From Syntrophorhabdaceae bacterium PtaU1.Bin034 (GTDB lineage Bacteria > Desulfobacterota_G > Syntrophorhabdia > Syntrophorhabdales > WCHB1-27): 9,346 nt of DNA. The DNA lies in NCBI GenBank assembly GCA_002067405.1, contig MVRP01000165.1, forward strand, positions 1 to 9,346. Reading direction: 5' to 3'. The notes beneath the pieces were generated by a model that did not search any database, was not told the DNA's origin, and worked only from the letters and a program-made list of their open reading frames with translations. Position numbers and translations under genes: made by a program. Each line of letters starts with the position of its first letter. Positions within the stretch are counted from its first letter, which is position 1. This document shows positions 7,411 through 9,346 of this stretch, piece by piece.

Positions 7411-7534
7411 AAACTAAAAAACCGACTGATACCAATAACTAATATAGGACCGTTGTCCCGGTAATTCTGCTATTTGCTTCCCGGTTCTTCGCCAGAGTTT
7501 CAGATAGCCTCTGCTTGACTACCTTTACCTTGCT
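7411..7534. other. Convergent cysM/thrC intergenic gap, no canonical terminator seen
   Basis: These 124 bases separate the two stop codons. I found only weak dyads: GGAC/GTCC around CGTT near 7447-7458, and CAGAG/CTCTG near 7493-7513. Neither is followed by a T-tract on either strand. There is no credible small ORF. Confidence 0.5.
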
Positions 7535-8998
7535 TTACCCTGCAAAGATCTTCCTGATTTTCTCTTTTGCCTCCCTGATCTGGGCAGCGCTCAGGATTTT
7601 TGCCCCAGTGGTGCGATCAGGCTCTTCGGCAATCGTGTAGATCCGTTCCGGTAAGGATGCCTGTTTTTTCATCCCTGGCGGGAGATCGGGAGTAAGACCT
7701 ATCGCTTGTTGAACATCGAAGGGGAATTTCCCGGGGTCGGCTGTCTCGTAGATCACGGCCGGGCCATGGTGCTCTCCGCCTTCCGCCCGGTAGAGCTCAA
7801 GCGTCCTCCAGCCGACAGCGCCATGGGGATCGAGGATGACCCGGTATTTCTCGTAGACTTCCTTCATGGTCCTGTAGTGCTGCGGATTGTCGATGCTGAC
7901 CGAATAAAGATCCTTTCTCATCTCTGCCATGTCCGGCATCCCGGCAATCACGCCCGCCTTGAGCACGTTCCCTGTTGCCTGATCCCGCTCGTCGAACATA
8001 TGTCCGGCATAGAAGTCGATGAGCCGGGCAAGGTTGCTCGGATGAGAAACGATCATGGCAGAAGAAGGGGAAGTCTTCGATGCGGTTATGTTGTAAATAC
8101 CGCTGTACAAGAAATCCGTGAACTCCCTGTTTTCATTGACGCCGCAGAGGATTTTCGAAATGGGAAGGCCCATGCCCTTCGCAAGGACCGTGCCCATCAT
8201 GTCGCCGAAATTTCCTGACGGGATGCTCGCGACAAGCGATCCCCCATCCGTTATGATCCTCGAATAGGCAAAGAAGGGGTAAACGGCCTGGGGCAGCAGT
8301 CTCCCGATGCTGATAGAATTGGCAGAGGTAAGACAACCGGCATCACCGAAGACCTCCCCGGCGAACCCCTTGTCTCCCAAAAGGTTCTTCGCCAGGGCCT
8401 GGCATACATCGAAATCCCCGTTTACCTCAAAGGCATACACGTTCCGGCCGAGGGTCGTCATCTGCCTTCGCTGGCCTTCGCTGATGGACCCTTTCGGGAA
8501 AAAGACGATGTTGTCCACGTTGCCCAATCCCCAGAGCGCATCCGCAACGGCTCCGCCCGTATCTCCGCTCGTTGCCACGACGACCACCCTTCGTAGGCCG
8601 TGTTTTTCGAGGAAATAGTTGAGCATGCGGCCGAAAAAGCGGGCAGCGTAATCCTTGAAAGAATAAGTAGGGCCCCTGGTGAGCCACATGATGTAGGTGT
8701 CGTCCGTCACCTGCTGGATGTCCGTCGGAATTTTGTCTTCCCGATAGGCATCCTCAAGCAGCCCTGAAAGGTCTTTCTCGGGCACTTCTGCCCCCAGATA
8801 CGGGTAAAGCACCTGAAAAGCGATCTGGGCATAAGACATATTGCGCATCGCCCTGATCGTCTCAGGACCAAGCGTGGGGATGTCCTCCCTCGCAATCATG
8901 TACAACCCGTAGTCGGGCGCCATGCCTCTCAGGAGTGCCGTCTCAAAATTGACCCTTGGTTCGGGGTTATTCGTGCTCTTGTAGAGGATATTTTTCAT
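7535..8998 (-). CDS. thrC: Threonine synthase
   Basis: A 487-residue PLP enzyme that converts O-phosphohomoserine to threonine, the last step of threonine synthesis. It belongs to the longer class with an N-terminal Thr_synth_N domain (about 1-85, with MKNILYKSTNN, VNFETALLRGMAPDYGLYM). The Schiff-base lysine is K115 in GPTYSFKDYAARFFG. Other landmarks are VATSGDTGGAVADAL (141-155), FFPKGSISEGQRRQMTTLG (166-184), TSANSISIGRLLPQ (224-237) and SIPSGNFGDMMGT (258-270). The ATG at 8998-8996 is preceded by GGAG with 8-base spacing, so it is preferred to a possible TTG start at 9016. The end at 7535 faces the end of cysM. A promoter directly upstream suggests its own transcript with a very short leader. 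Confidence 0.95.
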   Translation of the reverse strand: MKNILYKSTNNPEPRVNFETALLRGMAPDYGLYMIAREDIPTLGPETIRAMRNMSYAQIAFQVLYPYLGAEVPEKDLSGLLEDAYREDKIPTDIQQVTDDTYIMWLTRGPTYSFKDYAARFFGRMLNYFLEKHGLRRVVVVATSGDTGGAVADALWGLGNVDNIVFFPKGSISEGQRRQMTTLGRNVYAFEVNGDFDVCQALAKNLLGDKGFAGEVFGDAGCLTSANSISIGRLLPQAVYPFFAYSRIITDGGSLVASIPSGNFGDMMGTVLAKGMGLPISKILCGVNENREFTDFLYSGIYNITASKTSPSSAMIVSHPSNLARLIDFYAGHMFDERDQATGNVLKAGVIAGMPDMAEMRKDLYSVSIDNPQHYRTMKEVYEKYRVILDPHGAVGWRTLELYRAEGGEHHGPAVIYETADPGKFPFDVQQAIGLTPDLPPGMKKQASLPERIYTIAEEPDRTTGAKILSAAQIREAKEKIRKIFAG

Positions 8999-9021
8999 AT
9001 GATTTGCTCCGAACAAACCAT

Positions 9022-9050
9022 AAAATACACGATAAAAGGCGGGAATTCAA
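9022..9050 (-). promoter_or_regulatory. Predicted sigma-70 promoter of thrC
   Basis: On the minus strand TTGAAT (9050-9045) and TATTTT (9027-9022) are separated by exactly 17 bases. Transcription would start near 9015, only about 17 bases before the ATG at 8998. That leaves no room for a long leader or attenuator in the transcript. This is a consensus match by eye. Confidence 0.5.
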
Positions 9051-9063
9051 CTTGTGGATTCCC
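9041..9063. promoter_or_regulatory. Inverted repeat over the thrC -35 region
   Basis: GGGAAT (9041-9046) and ATTCCC (9058-9063) form a 6-bp dyad with an 11-base centre. It overlaps the predicted -35 box of thrC, a position suited to a repressor operator. The match is short and may be chance. Confidence 0.3.
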
Positions 9064-9081
9064 TGCAGCAAGCTGCAGGGA
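9060..9081. repeat. Strong hairpin upstream of thrC, T-tract on plus side
   Basis: TCCCTGCAG (9060-9068) and CTGCAGGGA (9073-9081) form a perfect 9-bp stem with loop CAAG. On the plus strand it is followed, four bases later, by six T residues (9086-9091), like an imperfect intrinsic terminator. However, no plus-strand gene precedes it. On the minus strand it stands just upstream of the thrC promoter. Confidence 0.6.
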
Positions 9082-9095
9082 GAAATTTTTTCGCT

Positions 9096-9197
9096 TCGCT
9101 CCGCTGGCAATTATAGGGGCTCGCGTCGCCCCCTCCACCGGCGAAGCCGCGACCGGCAAGCCGGTGCCCGGCCTTCCCCTCAAAGACTCGCTCCGCT
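9096..9197 (-). repeat. 10-bp direct repeat bracketing repeat copy B
   Basis: TCGCTCCGCT occurs identically at 9096-9105 and 9188-9197, 92 bases apart in the same orientation, one on each side of the hairpin core of copy B. It may mark the ends of the repeat unit or a target-site duplication. Copy A lacks the right-hand partner. Confidence 0.5.
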
Positions 9198-9207
9198 TCG
9201 TTGTCTT
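9107..9207 (-). repeat. Three-hairpin interspersed repeat, copy B
   Basis: This is the second copy of the element at 6328-6422, in inverted orientation relative to it and upstream of thrC. On the plus strand, hairpin 1 is ACCGGC/GCCGGT (9152-9157 with 9160-9165, loop AA). Hairpin 2 is CGGC/GCCG (9139-9142 with 9146-9149, loop GAA). Hairpin 3 is GGGGC/GCCCC (9116-9120 with 9128-9132, 7-base loop). Compared with copy A, hairpin 1 keeps its pairing through two compensatory changes, and hairpin 3 keeps its stem while the loop changes in sequence and length. Confidence 0.75.
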
Positions 9208-9272
9208 GGATACCCTGTTCTTGCAGCAGGATCATTTATTGACTAAGCGGCCGACTCCATACCAACTCACGT

Positions 9273-9346
9273 CTACACCATCAAATACTTCTTCTTCACC
9301 TCCTCATTCGCCTCAAGCTCATCCACGGTCCCCGAGAAGCGGATCC
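9273..9346 (-). CDS. C-terminal end of a branched-chain amino acid-type ABC transporter ATPase (LivF/LivG-like)
   Basis: Only the last 23 codons are in the window, ending at a TAG (9275-9273). The readable tail includes RFSGTVDELEANEEV followed by KKKYLMV. The pattern G-T-x-x-E-L-x-x-N-E-x-V-x-x-x-Y-L is the usual C-terminus of LivF/LivG ATPases, which power uptake of branched-chain amino acids or related solutes such as amides and short acids. LivF is favoured over LivG by the ANEEVKKKYL wording, but this is a judgement on a short stretch. The ATPase motifs lie beyond the right edge. About 65 bases separate its stop from repeat copy B; a weak ATCCTG/CAGGGT dyad at 9212-9232 is the only terminator-like structure and has no T-tract. 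Confidence 0.65.
   Translation of the reverse strand, partial: IRFSGTVDELEANEEVKKKYLMV

Noticed and set aside
7431..7440. CCAATAACT shared between the end of repeat copy A and the cysM/thrC gap
   Set aside because: A 9-base match without neighbouring similarity is too short to call a repeat fragment.
9107..9117. TATAAT inside repeat copy B as a -10 box
   Set aside because: No -35-like hexamer lies 16-18 bases upstream (that stretch is hairpin 3), and copy A has AATAAC at this place, so it is not a shared promoter.

Overview
The window looks like a piece of bacterial chromosome of moderate GC content, most plausibly from an anaerobic deltaproteobacterium (Desulfobacterota, perhaps Syntrophorhabdus- or Syntrophobacter-like). 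That placement is inference from the gene set (NtrY-type kinase, SelA, a B12-type radical SAM protein, a long-form threonine synthase, a Liv-type ABC transporter end). Nothing in the window fixes the taxon.

Left part (1-6269, all on the minus strand): a tightly packed gene string read right to left. It starts with a B12-binding/radical SAM protein, then selA (4-base ATGA overlap), an RluD-type pseudouridine synthase (11-base overlap), pgeF (61-base gap) and an NtrY-like membrane sensor kinase (28-base gap) whose C-terminal kinase half lies outside the window. The spacing argues for one operon joining selenocysteyl-tRNA synthesis, rRNA modification, peptidoglycan quality control and two-component signalling.

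Right part (6270-9346): a plus-strand cysM-type cysteine synthase and a minus-strand thrC threonine synthase converge on a 124-base gap. The first base of the window is inside the kinase gene, and the last 74 bases hold the C-terminal end of a Liv-type ABC transporter ATPase on the minus strand. Plausible sigma-70 promoters precede both cysM and thrC.

The most unusual structure is non-coding. Two copies of a roughly 100-base, three-hairpin repeat lie at 6328-6422 (plus) and 9107-9207 (minus). Each sits just upstream of the predicted promoter of cysM or thrC and points toward that gene. The first hairpin differs between copies by two compensatory base-pair changes, so its fold appears to be under selection. 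A second point of interest is the start of the radical SAM gene, where a perfect 7-bp inverted repeat covers the start codon and a 9-codon leader ORF ends on it in ATGA fashion. I saw no tRNA, rRNA, CRISPR array or recognisable transposase.
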